From positions 141,986,748-142,050,747 of the forward strand of contig NC_073695.1 in NCBI RefSeq assembly GCF_029784165.1: a stretch of DNA of 64,000 bases, given 5' to 3'. The notes beneath the pieces are model-generated. The model ran no database searches and was not told the origin of the DNA. It saw only the letters and a program-made list of their open reading frames with translations. Positions 48,125 through 61,262 of the stretch are shown piece after piece. The stretch comes from Wyeomyia smithii. Lineage: Eukaryota > Arthropoda > Insecta > Diptera > Culicidae. Each line of letters opens with the position of its first letter. Position 1 is the stretch's first letter. The position numbers and the translations under genes are program-made.

Positions 48125-48888
48125 TGTTCGCACAGCGAATAAGTTTTGAGCATCTCACACCGATTTACATCATCGCTGCAGGACAATGCTCTATTCATTC
48201 ACTACGCCAACGTATAATGTCCTTTACGAATGAAGGAACACACCGAAGGACATTTCCTGACGCTTCTGGTACATTCTCCTGCTAAATGGAACACAACACG
48301 TGAGCGGCTGCGCTGCAACAGAAATCTAATTCATTCTACCGCATGGAGGAAGATGATAGAGGAAACGAGAACTTTCTGCAACGCTACTAAATCACTATAA
48401 ATACCGCGCTTCTGCGCAAGCTAGTGCATTGTGTATTTTCATTCCGATTGTGTAATTTCATTCCGAAGTGTGAATTTGAATCGTCATTGTGTATTCTGAA
48501 CCGAGAGTGTGTATCCAAAACCGAAGTGTATTTCCAATCGAGTGTTTGTAATTAAAGTTAAAGTGAATGATATCAGTGCTTTATCATTAATCCGAAAGTA
48601 TTTATATGTGTTCGCTAGAAGTGCCAATTGGACCTTAGTGTGGTGGCTCATTTTCTTGTGTTTAAACAGCATTCGCGCTGTCTCCCGAGCCAGTTATCCT
48701 TTCGTGTGCGCCGTGTGTGCGATTTCCGCGTCCTTAGCTTGCTTCGTTCTTCGCTTTGTACAGTGTGACAGTACGGAAGCATCGTGCCTGCTGCGCTGAT
48801 TATTTAGTTTTCAGTCAGCAGTGACTCTGATAGCGGTTTTCAGAGCGGTGCGCCCACCCGCCTCTACGTGTTGACGAAGGCGTCAGCA
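48125..48888 (+). repeat. 5' LTR of the BEL/Pao element
   Basis: Starts TGTTCGCACAGCGAATAAG. Positions 48125-48677 are confirmed by the 3' copy. The end at CA (48888) is inferred from the primer site that follows. 'ctataaataccgcgc' near 48396 (TATAAATA) is a plausible promoter. Confidence 0.85.
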
Positions 48889-48890
48889 TA

Positions 48891-48910
48891 ATTTGGTCCT
48901 TCGAACCGGA
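48891..48910 (+). promoter_or_regulatory. Probable BEL/Pao primer-binding site
   Basis: ATTTGGTCCTTCGAACCGGA lies 2 bp after the inferred LTR end. The TTCGAACC core resembles a tRNA T-arm complement, and BEL elements often have a 'tttggt..ttcga' start here, from memory. Confidence 0.55.
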
Positions 48911-49070
48911 TCCGAAAAATCGGACAGTAAACGTTTACCGTGTTAGTGAAAAGTGTGCTTCCGCGAGAAGATTGAACGAAAACTCTTGTGACAATTGACT
49001 CGAACATAGGGTGAAAGTGCTACTGATCCAACATCAGTGTGTTTCGTTCCGTGAGTCTAGATACATCCAG

Positions 49071-50508
49071 ATGCCGTTATCCCACACGCCGGAGAGAAAA
49101 GCAGCCGAGTCTACGATGGATGCTGCAGAGCCGCTCATTACCAGCGCGGCCAAGTGAAGGCCAAGGTTACTGCATTGCTTAAGCAAATAGAGCGTGCAGA
49201 GAAAGCGTGTCTCAGGTGAGTCTTCCTGTTCTCAAAGTTATTTCGAAAAAATTTAATTCCCTTTACACCGAATTTAATGTGATTCAAGAAAAAGTCCTCA
49301 ATAGATTGCTAGTGCCAAACTTGAGGAACAAGATGAAAAGGTTGGTGAGTTTGAAGCCCTTCACACAGACGCCATGATCAGAGTCATCCAATCCCATGAC
49401 TGCAGTTGCGCCTATTCCTTCCACTAGCGCTAACCAGTTTCCACAAATAATAGTTCAGCAACAACCGTTGCAAGCTCCAATTCCGACATTTGATGGAACG
49501 TATGAAAACTGGCCTCGTTTTAAAGCGTTGTTTACGGATATAATTGGTCGATGTACAGATTCTGATGCTATCAAGTTACATCATCTCGATAAAGCGTTGG
49601 TTGGTGCAGCTGCAGGTATTATTGATTCGAAAACCCTCGTTGAAAATAATTATGCTCACGCATGGGATATTTTGGTGGAACGCTTTGAGAACAAACGTGT
49701 TATTATCGATTTTCATCTCTCAGGGCTGTTGAATTTAAAAAAGATGTCTAAAGAATCTCATAGTGAACTGCGCGCTCTTATTGAAACCTGCGACCACCAT
49801 GTGGAAGGGCTGAAGTTTCTAAACCAGCCAATCGATGGCACTGCTTCATTGTTCGTGAACAAACATTTGATTTCTTGTCTTGATCCTGTTACCCGCAAGT
49901 CATGGGAACGAACCCTTAAACATGGTGATATACCTGACTTGAAAGGAACAATGGCTTTCCTCAAGGAACAGTGTCGCGTTTTAGAACGCTGTGAAAGCGA
50001 TAGGTTGCAAGCCACAAGACAAACCCAGTATAAACCTTCGCCACCTCTTTCGAAATTTGCTAACGCAAAGGTTCATGCGGCAACTACTTTTCCAAAATCT
50101 AACCTTTGCCAGTTTTGTGGTAAAGAGCATTTAAACTTCCAGTGTATGGAACTTCGCAACATGGCGATTTCCGATCGATTACACAAAGTTAAAGAATCTC
50201 GAGTTTGCTTCAACTGCTTCCGTCGTGGGCACCATTTTACCAATTACCCTTCGAAAAATACGTGTAGTAAATGTAAAAGACGACACCATACTTTGCTACA
50301 TATAGAAACGTCCAATGTGACTGAGAGTACAAAACCTTTGAGTGAGTCTTCGAATTCAAGCATACAGAGTCAACCTAAGCCCAACATACAATCAACTGAA
50401 AACTCAAAGAGCCCAGTCATCCCAGCGTCAGACGATTTCGTCATCCTGTTCAGTAAACGCTGGAAAGGCACATCTTCCGAATGTGTTGTTGCTAACAGTT
50501 ATAGTTAA
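49071..50508 (+). pseudogene. BEL/Pao Gag
   Basis: The likely original ATG is at 49071 (MPLSHTPERKAAES), but the frame breaks soon after. The main open part is 49396-50508: PIPTFDGTYENWPRFKALF and LLNLKKMSKESHSELRAL are typical of the capsid-like BEL Gag domain. It is followed by Cys/His knuckles CQFCGKEHLNFQC and CFNCFRRGHHFTNYPSKNTC. A frameshift near 50450 leads into protease. Gag forms the particle and packages element RNA. Confidence 0.9.
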
Positions 50509-50689
50509 TTTGATTGATAGCAAGGGTCAAGCTATCTCTTGTAGAGCATTTCTGGACTGTGGTTTTCAGACAAATCTGATTTCGCAAGAAATGTACCGCA
50601 AGTTGGGTTTAGAAGGTGAATCAGTCAACATCGATGTCCTTGGTGCTAGCAATGCTCGTTTCAAGGCCAATCGACTTGTTACAGTCTGA
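50460..50689 (+). pseudogene. BEL/Pao aspartic protease
   Basis: VNLIDSKGQAISCRAFLDCG, then FQTNLISQEMYRKLGL, is the retropepsin-like region. The active-site triad reads Asp-Cys-Gly instead of the usual Asp-Ser/Thr-Gly. The frame runs to an in-frame TGA at 50687-50689 and continues beyond it without a shift. In the family it would cleave the polyprotein. Confidence 0.75.
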
Positions 50690-51763
50690 ATGAATTCACA
50701 GCATACTGATTTTAGAGGAAACTTGAAGTGCCTAGTCGTTCCCAGAATCACTAGTCATCTGCCGTGTAGATCCATCGATATAGCGAATTGGAAAATTCCA
50801 TCTGGGCTGCGTTTGGCCGATCCCTCGTTTAATAAACCTTTGCTGATCGGTATTACACACTTCTTCTCGTTAATGAAACCAGGACAGTATGTTATCGATC
50901 ACGGTTTACCAGAACTCCGTGAAACAGAATTAGGCTGGGTCGTCTCTGGTGAAGTACACGACGTTTATGATCCGGTTGTTAATTCTCAATCAGTGAATGC
51001 AGTGTCAATTGAATTCCTAAACAAAATGATCAAACGATTTTGGGAAGTGGAAGAGTTGGAAGATGCCGTATTACCTCAAGCAGAAGAACATCCATGTGAG
51101 GAAATCTTTCGTAAAACTTATCGTAGAAATGATTCCGGAGGCTTCATAGTAGACCTACCGTTTCGTGATAACGTTGACCTGTTGGACAATAATCGATCAT
51201 CAGCCCTCCGCCGCTTCTTTTTCCTCGAGAAACGATTGCAACAAAATCCTGAGTTACATCGTTTGTACTCCCAATTTATTAATGAGTGTGAATCCCTCGG
51301 CCATTGCAAGGAAATTCAGGAGAAATTTGATCAGCCTGGCAAGTTGGTATATTATCTACCTCACTATGCAGTACTGCGTCCAACCAGCTCTAGCACAAAA
51401 CTTAGAGTAGTTTTCGATGCATCAGCTAAATCGATTGCTTCCGCAAAATCTTCAAATGAAGTAATGCATGTTGGGCCCGTTGTGCAGAATGATTTGATAT
51501 CTATATTACCTCTTTTTAGTCGCTTTCCATTCGCGTTCAGCGCTGATATATCGAAAATGTACAGACAAATCCTTATAAACCCGGAACAAACTTCCGTTCA
51601 ACGCATATTTTGGCGTGTCAATCCAAGTGAAAGTCTACGAGGCCTGGAGCTACAAACCGTGACTTATGGTACAGCAGCAACCCCTTTCCTGGCAACCCGA
51701 TCATTAGTACAGTTTTGCGAAGATGAAGGTTCAGATGATTCTTCAAGACTGCTATGTAGATGA
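50690..51763 (+). pseudogene. BEL/Pao reverse transcriptase, N-terminal part
   Basis: It has the BEL-type lead-in (LKCLVVPRITSHLPCRSIDI, ELGWVVSGEVHDVYDPV), then the fingers and palm: YYLPHYAVLRPTSSSTKLRV, VFDASAKS and FSADISKMYRQILI (first catalytic Asp). It closes after TRSLVQFCEDEGS because of a frameshift at about 51735. Confidence 0.92.
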
Positions 51764-53027
51764 TTTAATAACTGGTGCTGATACTATAGAAGAAGCCATT
51801 GAAAGCCAACGTCAAATCCGTTCACTGTTAGCAAAGGGACAGTTTCCAATACACAAGTGGTGTGCTAACGATGCCAGAATTTTGAGTGATATTCCAGATA
51901 ACGAACGTGAGAAGCTAGTTTATCTCAACCAGACATCAGCTGACCAAGTTATTAAGACTCTTGGACTTATATGGAACCCTTCGAGTGACAAATTTTTATT
52001 CACATTTGATCTTATATCGGATGATAAGCCTATAACAAAAAGGCGTTTATTTTCCATAGTCGCCAGATTGTTCGACCCTTTGGGATTTCTGTCACCCACT
52101 GTGGTGCTTGCGAAGCAGTTGATGCAAAAGACTTGGGTGGCCAAGCTGAAATGGGATTGCCCATTGGAAGGAGAGCTTCTCGAAACGTGGTCTAAGTTTT
52201 ATAGCGCTTTGCAATATATTAACAAAATAGAAATTCCACGATTTTTCTCCGTTCCTGGTTCCAGTACAATTGAACTTCATGGATTTGCTGTCGCATCGGC
52301 GCATGCCTATGGGGCATGCTTGTATGTTCGCAGTATCAATGACGAAGGATACTGCACTTCGCGATTACTTTGTTCAAAGTCCAAAATCGCACCTTTGAAA
52401 GATTTGACGAATCCTCACAAAGAACTTTGTGCCGCGTTGCTGTTAACTCGGTTAACCCGTAAAGTGCTTCCAGCTCTACAAATGCATTTTTCCGTTATTC
52501 GTCTTTGGTTGGACAGCCAAATAGTTCTGGCTTGGTTGAAAAAGCCACCTTCACTGCTTAAATCGTTCAATCAGACACATGTTAACGAAATTGTTTCGAA
52601 CAATGACAATTTCTCTTGGTCATACGTACGTTCAAAGGAGAAGCCTGCTGATGTCGTTTCGAGAGGACAACTGCCAGAGAAATTGAAACTTAATCAACTA
52701 TTGTGGGAAGGTCCATCGTTTCTAAAATTCGGAAACTACCAACCGATGGCTCTCGATGATATTCCTGATGATGAATTGCCTGATATGAAACCGGTCTCAG
52801 TGCTGGTCATGTCTTAGGTGAATTGCGATGATCTCCCACTTTTCAAAAAGTTAAGTTCCTTTCGAAAGTTACAACGAGTTTTGGCCTATGTGCAACGTTT
52901 TTGTAATAACTGTTGTATCAAGAACCGCTCCGAACGACTTAGAAAGTCTAATCTTACCATAACGGAGCTTCGAGCAGCATTACACGCTATAGTAGTTGTT
53001 ATCCAGCAAAAAAACTTTGTTGGATGA
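51723..53027 (+). pseudogene. BEL/Pao RT catalytic box and RNase H
   Basis: It opens with QDCYVDDLITGADTIEEA, the YVDD polymerase box. Then come KRRLFSIVARLFDPLGFLSP, a BEL signature, and RNase H-like sequence (HGFAVASAHAYGACLYVRS, LWLDSQIVLAWLKKPPSLLK, SKEKPADVVSRGQLPEKLK). An in-frame TAG at 52815-52817 interrupts it, and the same frame goes on to 53027, where another break moves to the integrase frame. Confidence 0.92.
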
Positions 53028-54315
53028 AATTATTCAAATGGAAGAAGGAGAACCATGTCATAAAATTGGATCGCTTGAGCCATTTTTGCACAACAACGCA
53101 CTTCGCGTTGGGGGAAGACTGCAAAATTCTCAATTACAGTTCAACTCCAAACATCAGTATATTCTTCTACGTCACCCGATTACAGATCTTATAGTGCGAG
53201 CTTATCATGAAGAAATTTTGCACATAGGTCCCTTGGGACTCTCATCTGCTCTTCGTCAACAGTTTTGGTTGTTAGGTTCCAGATCTGCGATAAGGAAAAT
53301 AACTAGAAGCTGCATCCAATGCTTCCGCGTAAAGCCTAAACGTATCAACCAATACATGGGAAATCTTCCAGGATGTCGTGTCTTACCGGCAGCCCCATTC
53401 GAAGTGACAGGACTTGATTATGCGGGGCCGTTTGCTATTAAACACGGACTCAGAAAACCAACCTATATAAAAGCCTATGTCGCCGTATTTGCTTCCATGG
53501 TGACCAAAGCGGTTCATCTTGAACTTGTGTCGGATTTAACAACTTCAGCATTTATTGCCGCTCCCCACAGGTTTGTGAGTCGCCGAGGCATAATTCGTGA
53601 AATGCATTCAGATAACGCTACGAACTTCCAAGGTTCAAAATCCGAGCTACACGAGCTGCACCGCTTATTTCGTGATGAGACTGCAATCAACAAAACAGAA
53701 TCGTTTTGCAGCAGTAAGGAGATCGAATGGAAATTTATACCCCCTAACGCTCCAGAATTCGGTGGTCTATGGGAAACCGCTGTCAAAAGTATGAAATTCC
53801 ATTTGAAACGTATTGTGAAGGGAAGTTCTTTGAAATTTGAGGAATTCACTACATTATTGTGTCAAGTGGAAGCTATATTGAATTCACGTCCGTTATTCTC
53901 CCATTCTGATGTACCAAATGACACAGGCGTTATTACTCCAGCCCATTATCTTATTGGCCGTCCTATGAATTCTATTCCCGAGCCTTCATACGAAACCGTC
54001 AAAATTAATCGTCTCTCAAGGTGGCAACATCTACAACAAATGCGAGAACATTTTTGGAAGTCGTGGGTACGTGATTACTTAACAAGTTTGCAGCCAAGAG
54101 GTAAAAATTACATCTGTTTTCCAAACCTACGACCAGGAATGATTGTTCTTATGGAAGATAAAGCTATACCTCCACAGACTTGGAAAATGAGGAGAATAGT
54201 GAAGGTTTTTCCGGGGAACGATAACTTAGTACGCACTGTCGATGTCAAAGTTGGAAATGCGGTTTTTTCGTCGTCCAATCACAAAACTGTCGTTATTGCC
54301 TATCGAAGACAATAA
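52996..54315 (+). pseudogene. BEL/Pao integrase
   Basis: 439 codons open without interruption, the best-preserved frame of the element. Zinc region: HPITDLIVRAYHEEILHIG and CIQCFRVKP. Catalytic core: TGLDYAGPF (Asp), MHSDNATNFQG (Asp) and PPNAPEFGGLWETAVK (Glu). C-terminal part: LRPGMIVLMEDKAIPPQTWK and GRIV-like MRRIVKVFPGND, as usual for Pao-type integrases. The listed first codon is not necessarily a start, since integrase is part of the Pol polyprotein. Confidence 0.93.
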
Positions 54316-54380
54316 ATAAACTAACAACCACTTTACCAGAATTTCTTTAAAAAGGTCCAGCCAGAAAACATCTTTTTGCG

Positions 54381-54390
54381 CGGGGGAGGA
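54381..54390 (+). promoter_or_regulatory. Polypurine tract of the BEL/Pao element
   Basis: CGGGGGAGGA immediately before the 3' LTR, the expected plus-strand priming site. Confidence 0.7.
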
Positions 54391-54943
54391 CGTTCGCGAA
54401 GCGAACAAATTTTGAGCATCTCACACCGATATACATCATCGCTGCAGGACAATGCTTTTTCCATTCACTACGCCAACGTATAATGTCCTTTACGAATGAA
54501 GGAACACACCGAAGGACATTTTCTGACGCTTCTGGTACATTCTCCTGCTAAATGGAACACAACACGTGAGCGGCTGCGCTGCAACAGAAATCTAATTCAT
54601 TCTACCGCATGGAGGAAGATGATAGAGGAAACGAGAACTTTCTGCGCCGCTACTAAATCACTATAAATACCGCGCTTCTGCGCAAGCTAGTTCATTGTGT
54701 ATTTTCATTCCGATTGTGTAATTTCATTCCGAAGTGTGAATTTGAATCGTCATTGTGTATTCTGAACCGAGAGTGTGTATTCAAAACCGAAGTGTATTTC
54801 CAATCGAGTGTTTGTAATTAAAGTTAAAGTGAATGATATCAGTGCTTTATCATTAATCCGAAAGTATTTATTTGTGTTCGCTAGAAGTGCGCATTGGACC
54901 TTAGTGTGGTGGCTCATTTTCTTGTGTTTAAACAGCATTCGCG
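54391..54943 (+). repeat. 3' LTR of the BEL/Pao element, truncated
   Basis: It matches 48125-48677 and stops after 'aacagcattcgcg'. The last ~211 bp of the LTR are absent. Confidence 0.93.
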
Positions 54944-55332
54944 TAGAGGATAGGAAGCGTCGGGAAGGTGCGACGCGACATGATGGCGGAGCGGCCAGAG
55001 GACCAAAACAGGTAAAAAAGGCGCGGAGTAGGGGTGATGCCCTCATACTCAAGACGGATGGGTCGAAGTACTCAGAAGTCTTGAAGAAGATGAGGGGGGA
55101 AACCCAGCTCAAGGATCTGGGGGCGGATGTGCGGAGTATCCGCCGATCTCGCACTGGCGAGATGGTACTTGAGCTCCGGAAGGACGCCAAGAACAAGGGG
55201 GCTACCTACAAAACGGTAGCTGAAAAGGTCCTAGGGAAGGGGGTGCAAGTGCGGGCACTCACCTCAGAAGTGACTCTCCAGCTTAAAAACCTGGACGAAA
55301 TCACTGAGGGGGCGACATTGCACAAGCGCTAA
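54944..55332 (+). pseudogene. R1-clade LINE ORF1, N-terminal fragment
   Basis: It begins at the LTR junction and is in frame with an accidental open frame in the LTR. ALILKTDGSKYSEVLKKMRG, VRSIRRSRTGEMVLELRKD and TYKTVAEKVLGKGVQVRAL are typical of the R1/RT-type ORF1 core. The frame closes at 55332 through a frameshift. Confidence 0.8.
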
Positions 55333-55727
55333 AAGCGAAGTGCGGGGTGGAGGTGGCTAAGGAGTCAATCCGCCTCCGCAAAGGTCCGGCGGGGACCCAG
55401 ATAGCTACCTTCCGACTACCGTCGGTGGACGCTAACCTGGCCCTGAAAGAGGGCAAGTTGAAGGTCGGCTGGTCTGTATGTCCTCTGGGCATACTACAGC
55501 AACCAGACATTCGCTTCCGGTGCTTCGAGGGCGGACATAAGTCCTGGACCTGCAAGGGGCCCGATAGGAACCAGCTGTGCAGGCGATGTGGAGGTGCAGG
55601 CCATAAAGCAAAGGACTGTGGGGAGTCTCCCAAGTGCATGGTATGTTCCGGGAAACGGGACGCCAAACACTTTATGGGAGGCCCCAGGTGCCCAGCCGGT
55701 AAGCCGGCTGCGAAACCACGGGCGTAA
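55333..55727 (+). pseudogene. R1-clade LINE ORF1, zinc-knuckle part
   Basis: Continues ORF1 in another frame: ESIRLRKGPAGTQIATFRLP, then three knuckles (RCFEGGHKSWTC with the first Cys altered, CRRCGGAGHKAKDC, CMVCSGKRDAKHFMGGPRC). The spacing and the final GGPRCP are characteristic of R1-clade ORF1. The protein binds element RNA. Confidence 0.88.
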
Positions 55728-57150
<1,423 letters not shown>

Positions 57151-57206
57151 GTGGCCATATTTTATATGGCCGTTTTTTAAACTATCGATCTTAATGAGCG
57201 CCGGGC

Positions 57207-57355
57207 TTTCCTTTGACCTCTACGAAAAGCCACGAAAATTTGAAGTTGATCGGAGTTTATTTAATGGACCCACAAATCGTTTCCTTTTGACCTCTACGAA
57301 AAGCCACGAAAATTTGAAGTTGATCGGAGTTTATTTAATGGACCCACAAATCGCT
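57207..57355. repeat. 74-bp tandem duplication
   Basis: Two nearly identical copies of the unit from 'gacctctacgaaaagccacg' to 'atggacccacaaatcg'. No frame conserved. Confidence 0.92.
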
Positions 57356-58000
57356 TATATTTTAGAATTCCATTTACATGAAAACTGTATTGAATTTTTT
57401 CATTTTTCAACATATATCTCTCGATAATCGTATTTGAATACGCTTATATAAAAAAAAACAGTAATATATTTATCCTAATTTAAGTTTAAAATAACCGATA
57501 ACTTTTGGTGTTTGTTAAAAAATTCGGATTTTGCATGAGGTGGGTATTTTCTCGGTATGAATCAACAACGTGCAATATAAACTAAAGTTCGTCTTCATTA
57601 TGTGTTGAAACACGGTGAGAATTTTTCGTAAATTTAACACCATATTCTGTGGCGTCGTTTATAGCGAATAATTTTTGACAGAAGCTTGCTATTCTTCATT
57701 ATTTTTCCATTCAGCTGAGTCACGGTCGAAAAAATCAATACTAAGTTCAAAACAAAAGCATTGGTTTTGTATAAAACGAGATGGGTTAAATTACATACTA
57801 GTAACTGTTCAGGATTTGAATGCTTGCAACATTCGACGACAGCTATTTAAGGCCAAACGGTATTGAAACCAATAATGGTCGACTTCGAGCTACCACTTTG
57901 AATATTCAAAGGCACAAGGTTCGGTAACAGTTAATGCGTTACCTGTGAAAACTTTATTTTATATTTGCTGCGGTGAAGCTGTGTAGGTATACCTATTTCC
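57356..58000. other. AT-rich noncoding DNA
   Basis: No element ends, ORF or RNA seen. Confidence 0.45.
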
Positions 58001-58518
58001 TGGGTATAACCTACCAGGACTTTCTCCAGAAAACCCTGTACGCGCAATTGGCGCGGAATTAATACACACAGATTAAAGTGGACTAACTGACTTTATTTTC
58101 GTACATCACTACTTAAATATACCCTACCGGTAACTCAGAGAGAGAGACTTTCTCCACTCTCTGTTTACCTTACTAATCTTTTAACCTAATCTAGTACTGC
58201 TAAAGTACAGGTGGCGTTTTGTTTATAACACAAAACTTGTTTATTTTGGTCGAGTTTGTTTGCCGGTGGCACGGCAGAAGGCTGCGCGAAGTTCTTTGCC
58301 ACCTATGTTTGTTTGCCGGTGGCACAGCAGAAGGCTGCGCGAAGTTATTTGCCACCTATGACATAATCTGTTGATACATAGAGTGTTGACAGAGCCGTTC
58401 GCGGTCCTCTGTCAAGGGAACCAAATGTTTCGCCTGACTAAAGCATAGCAGAAGGCTATGCCCTTAATTATAAGGCTCGTGACGGAGCATTGGGTTCTTC
58501 GCAGGGTGTGACGTCACA
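58001..58518 (-). repeat. Candidate 3' LTR of the Ty3/gypsy element
   Basis: On the minus strand it would start TGTGACGTCACACC (58518) and end near TTATACCCA (58001). It is preceded by a G-rich GGCGGGGTGGCAGA as possible purine tract and contains AATAAA near 58095. The second LTR lies outside the window, so this is a proposal only. A TGACGTCA palindrome lies at its start. Confidence 0.3.
58254..58359. repeat. 53-bp tandem duplication
   Basis: Two copies of 'gtttgtttgccggtggcac' to 'tttgccacctat', differing at two or three bases. Confidence 0.93.
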
Positions 58519-61262
58519 TCTGCCACCCCGCCTAGTTGGCCATTATCTAGAAGAGTCAATGGCCACACGGTCCGTCCTGACGGCCGATAGGTGTGTTTTT
58601 TTTTTCTTTTTTATTACAATTATTCTCGCGTTTTTATACACATATATACACCGTTGTTTTTTTATAACATGTTTTTTTTTCTCTGGCAAATGAAATTCTG
58701 TTATCATTAACAAATTCCGTCCTTAGTTGGGACGTGGATAAGAAAAAACTTCTTTCGACGGCTGCTATAACACCAGTTGCACTACTTTGCACACTTTCAC
58801 TGTTCTTCCAACAAGTTCGTCGTGACGTCGTCAGAATTAGCTTTCGTCACCATGCTCGTTTGATGATGCTTATGATTTTTCAGCTGCCCCTCAGTGAAGG
58901 CCGTCTTTTCCAACACAATGATCGCGTAATCGTCACGCGATAGGCTTACAAAATGCCCCAACAGTGAAACGCTCTTGTGTGTACTGTTATTGTTCAGGAT
59001 GCGAACAGGTACGAAGCCTGCCAAATCGTAGCTACGGCTGGTTGGATTGTTCACACCATCTTTCACAATAGACACCCGCCGTTCGACTCCCCACGCAACC
59101 GTCTGCTTTCCTTTTCGCGCTGTACTGGGCATCATGGTATGCTCCCATCTCAGCATCCATTGTAATCACCTCGGTCGTCTTCGATGATCGGGAGCTCGTC
59201 TCGTTGTCAATTCTTAGATGCTAGTTGCCCTACTTAGCAAGTGGTGCATTATTTTTTTGCCATTATTTTATCAATTCTTTTTTTGGTTTCGTTACTTTTT
59301 CCACTTGCTGATTAAAAATACTGTTCACTCGCGTACGGGCTTCATTCTACACATTCTACATTCTATTATCTACTCTAGGCTTCTACTTACAATCTAGGCC
59401 CGTATTTCTCTTCTTGTTCGGATGACATAATTCGGTTTTTCCCCCTACTAAGTTGTACATCATTTGTATTAGATTTGATTCAGTATTTCAGTATTTGATT
59501 CATCTGATTTTACAAATATAACATTCAATTGTGCATTGTTTACTTCTTTTCCATTATGCACTCTCTAACTTTGATATTTGATTTTTTTTTACATTTAAAA
59601 TCATTTCGACACATATTAATCCATTTATCTGTATTATGCTTTTACTTTCCGCTTTAAAATATCAGTTCAACTTGTCTTGTGGCCCATTATTAACGCTTTT
59701 GTTTTTCATCAAAAAGAGTTCAAATAACTTTCTTCAATTTAAAAAAAAAATAGCATCAATTCTTTGCTTTGGTTACATATTTTCTTCATTTTGCGTTCTT
59801 TCCAAATATTTTCCTCCTTCTTCTTATAACAGTTTTCAATAAAATAAATCTGTTTCCGCACAATGTATTATTTTTTCATTTCTCTATTTTTGTTTCATCA
59901 TGTTTTCATCGAACAAACCGCATTGGTTCAATCTTTTCTTTTCCTTTGTCAAGTATTTCCTGTCTGATTCATAAATAAATCTTTTCATTGTACAAACCGC
60001 GTTGATTAAATATTTATCGTTTTCTTCTGTCTTCATTGACAATGTTCATCTAATAACTGGCGTGTTCTTAACACCTCATATCATCTTCTAATTGCACCAA
60101 AAATGTCCCGTCACTTTCTCATCTGCTTTATTCTTTAATTTTTTGCATCTCTTTTTGAATCTGTAGTTATTTATTTTCGATTTGTCTCTTGCTACTGTCA
60201 TACTTACACTACTTACACTTCTCCTGGTATGCAGTAGTCTGCATATTTCCTCTCCCCCTTCCATCCGAAGGTGCGACCGCCCGCTCTAGTGATTCCTGAA
60301 AGATAAGAAGGTTAGGAAATAAAAGGAAAATCTCGCACACTCACTCATTCTGGGTTAATTACTCCCTTGTTTACTCTATCAGTCAGCACTCACCTCAACC
60401 ATTCCGGGTTAATTACTTCCGATGTATACACTCACACAACCTTAACTAATGAAAGAATAGTTCGAATCCCTTAAAGTCATTAGTCTTTTCGTCTGGAAAG
60501 TTCAGCCCTCTTTTCAAATGTCTTTCCTAGTTCTATTGTTGTCTCCATCGCAAAAAAATTTCCCAATACAGCATCCATCGATTTTCTTCTTCGTTTTCCT
60601 ATTAAGCCAATAGCTATCAAACCTCGTTTTCATGAGGTCTTTTGTCCACTATAATTTCTTTCCCATGTTAACATTTGCATTTTACAAAAGAAAACAAATG
60701 CTGTTCTAAATTCTTTCAACTCTTTTTATCCATTAAAACCATCCAGATCATTCTAGTAATTTGAATTCCCCAAGTTTTTTGTTTATTTAACCTTTATCGG
60801 CGGGGTTCCTCCTCCCTCACGCCTTCATTCGTATTTGAATTTTTTCAACTGTGTCATGCCATTTGACTAATATCATCAAAGGCTGTATATCTTTTTCGGC
60901 GACTTATTCCATTTCTTCACGCCTTTACTTCAGTATGCTTTCTTCCGTTTGGTTCTGCCTATTAATTCCCGTCAATAAAATCATTCGAGTTTTTCGGCGA
61001 CTTTTCGTATTTCTTCACGCCTTTACTTCAGTATACTTCTTTCCGTTTGGTTCAGTTTATGGACTCCCGTCAATAAAATCATTCATATTTTTCGGCGACT
61101 TTTCGTATTTCTTCACGCCTATATTTTACTTCCACCTTACTTTTTTATACAGTTTTAGGTGCTATTATACAGTTTTAGGTTATAACTCATGCCATCCAAT
61201 ATCGTATTTCATTAAATATATTCTGTCCGTTAACCTTGAAAGCATAGTTTAAGTTCATATAT
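58519..61262 (-). other. Noncoding stretch downstream of gypsy pol
   Basis: 2.7 kb, T-rich on the plus strand (A-rich in element sense), with no convincing ORF, env-like or otherwise. Three short blocks containing 'tttttcggcgac' and 'atttcttcacgcct' recur near 60892, 60987 and 61090, spaced about 100 bp apart. It may be the untranslated 3' part of the element or old flanking DNA. Confidence 0.45.

Larger units (their letters stand above)
48125..54943 (+). mobile_element. BEL/Pao LTR retrotransposon, decayed, 3' LTR truncated
   Basis: Two LTR copies (48125 and 54391) match over 553 bp. Between them is a Gag-protease-RT-RNase H-integrase order typical of BEL/Pao. The upstream LTR continues to about 48888, but the downstream copy breaks off at 54943, where R1-clade sequence starts. 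Several frameshifts and stops are present. Confidence 0.93.

Noticed and set aside
60851..61252. 133-codon plus-strand frame, membrane-like
   Set aside because: Composed of T-rich DNA with three repeated 'ttcttcacgcct' blocks. The hydrophobic Phe-rich translation is a composition artefact.
58519..61262. env-like gene downstream of gypsy pol
   Set aside because: Position would fit, but no frame over 120 codons in element sense and no recognisable features.
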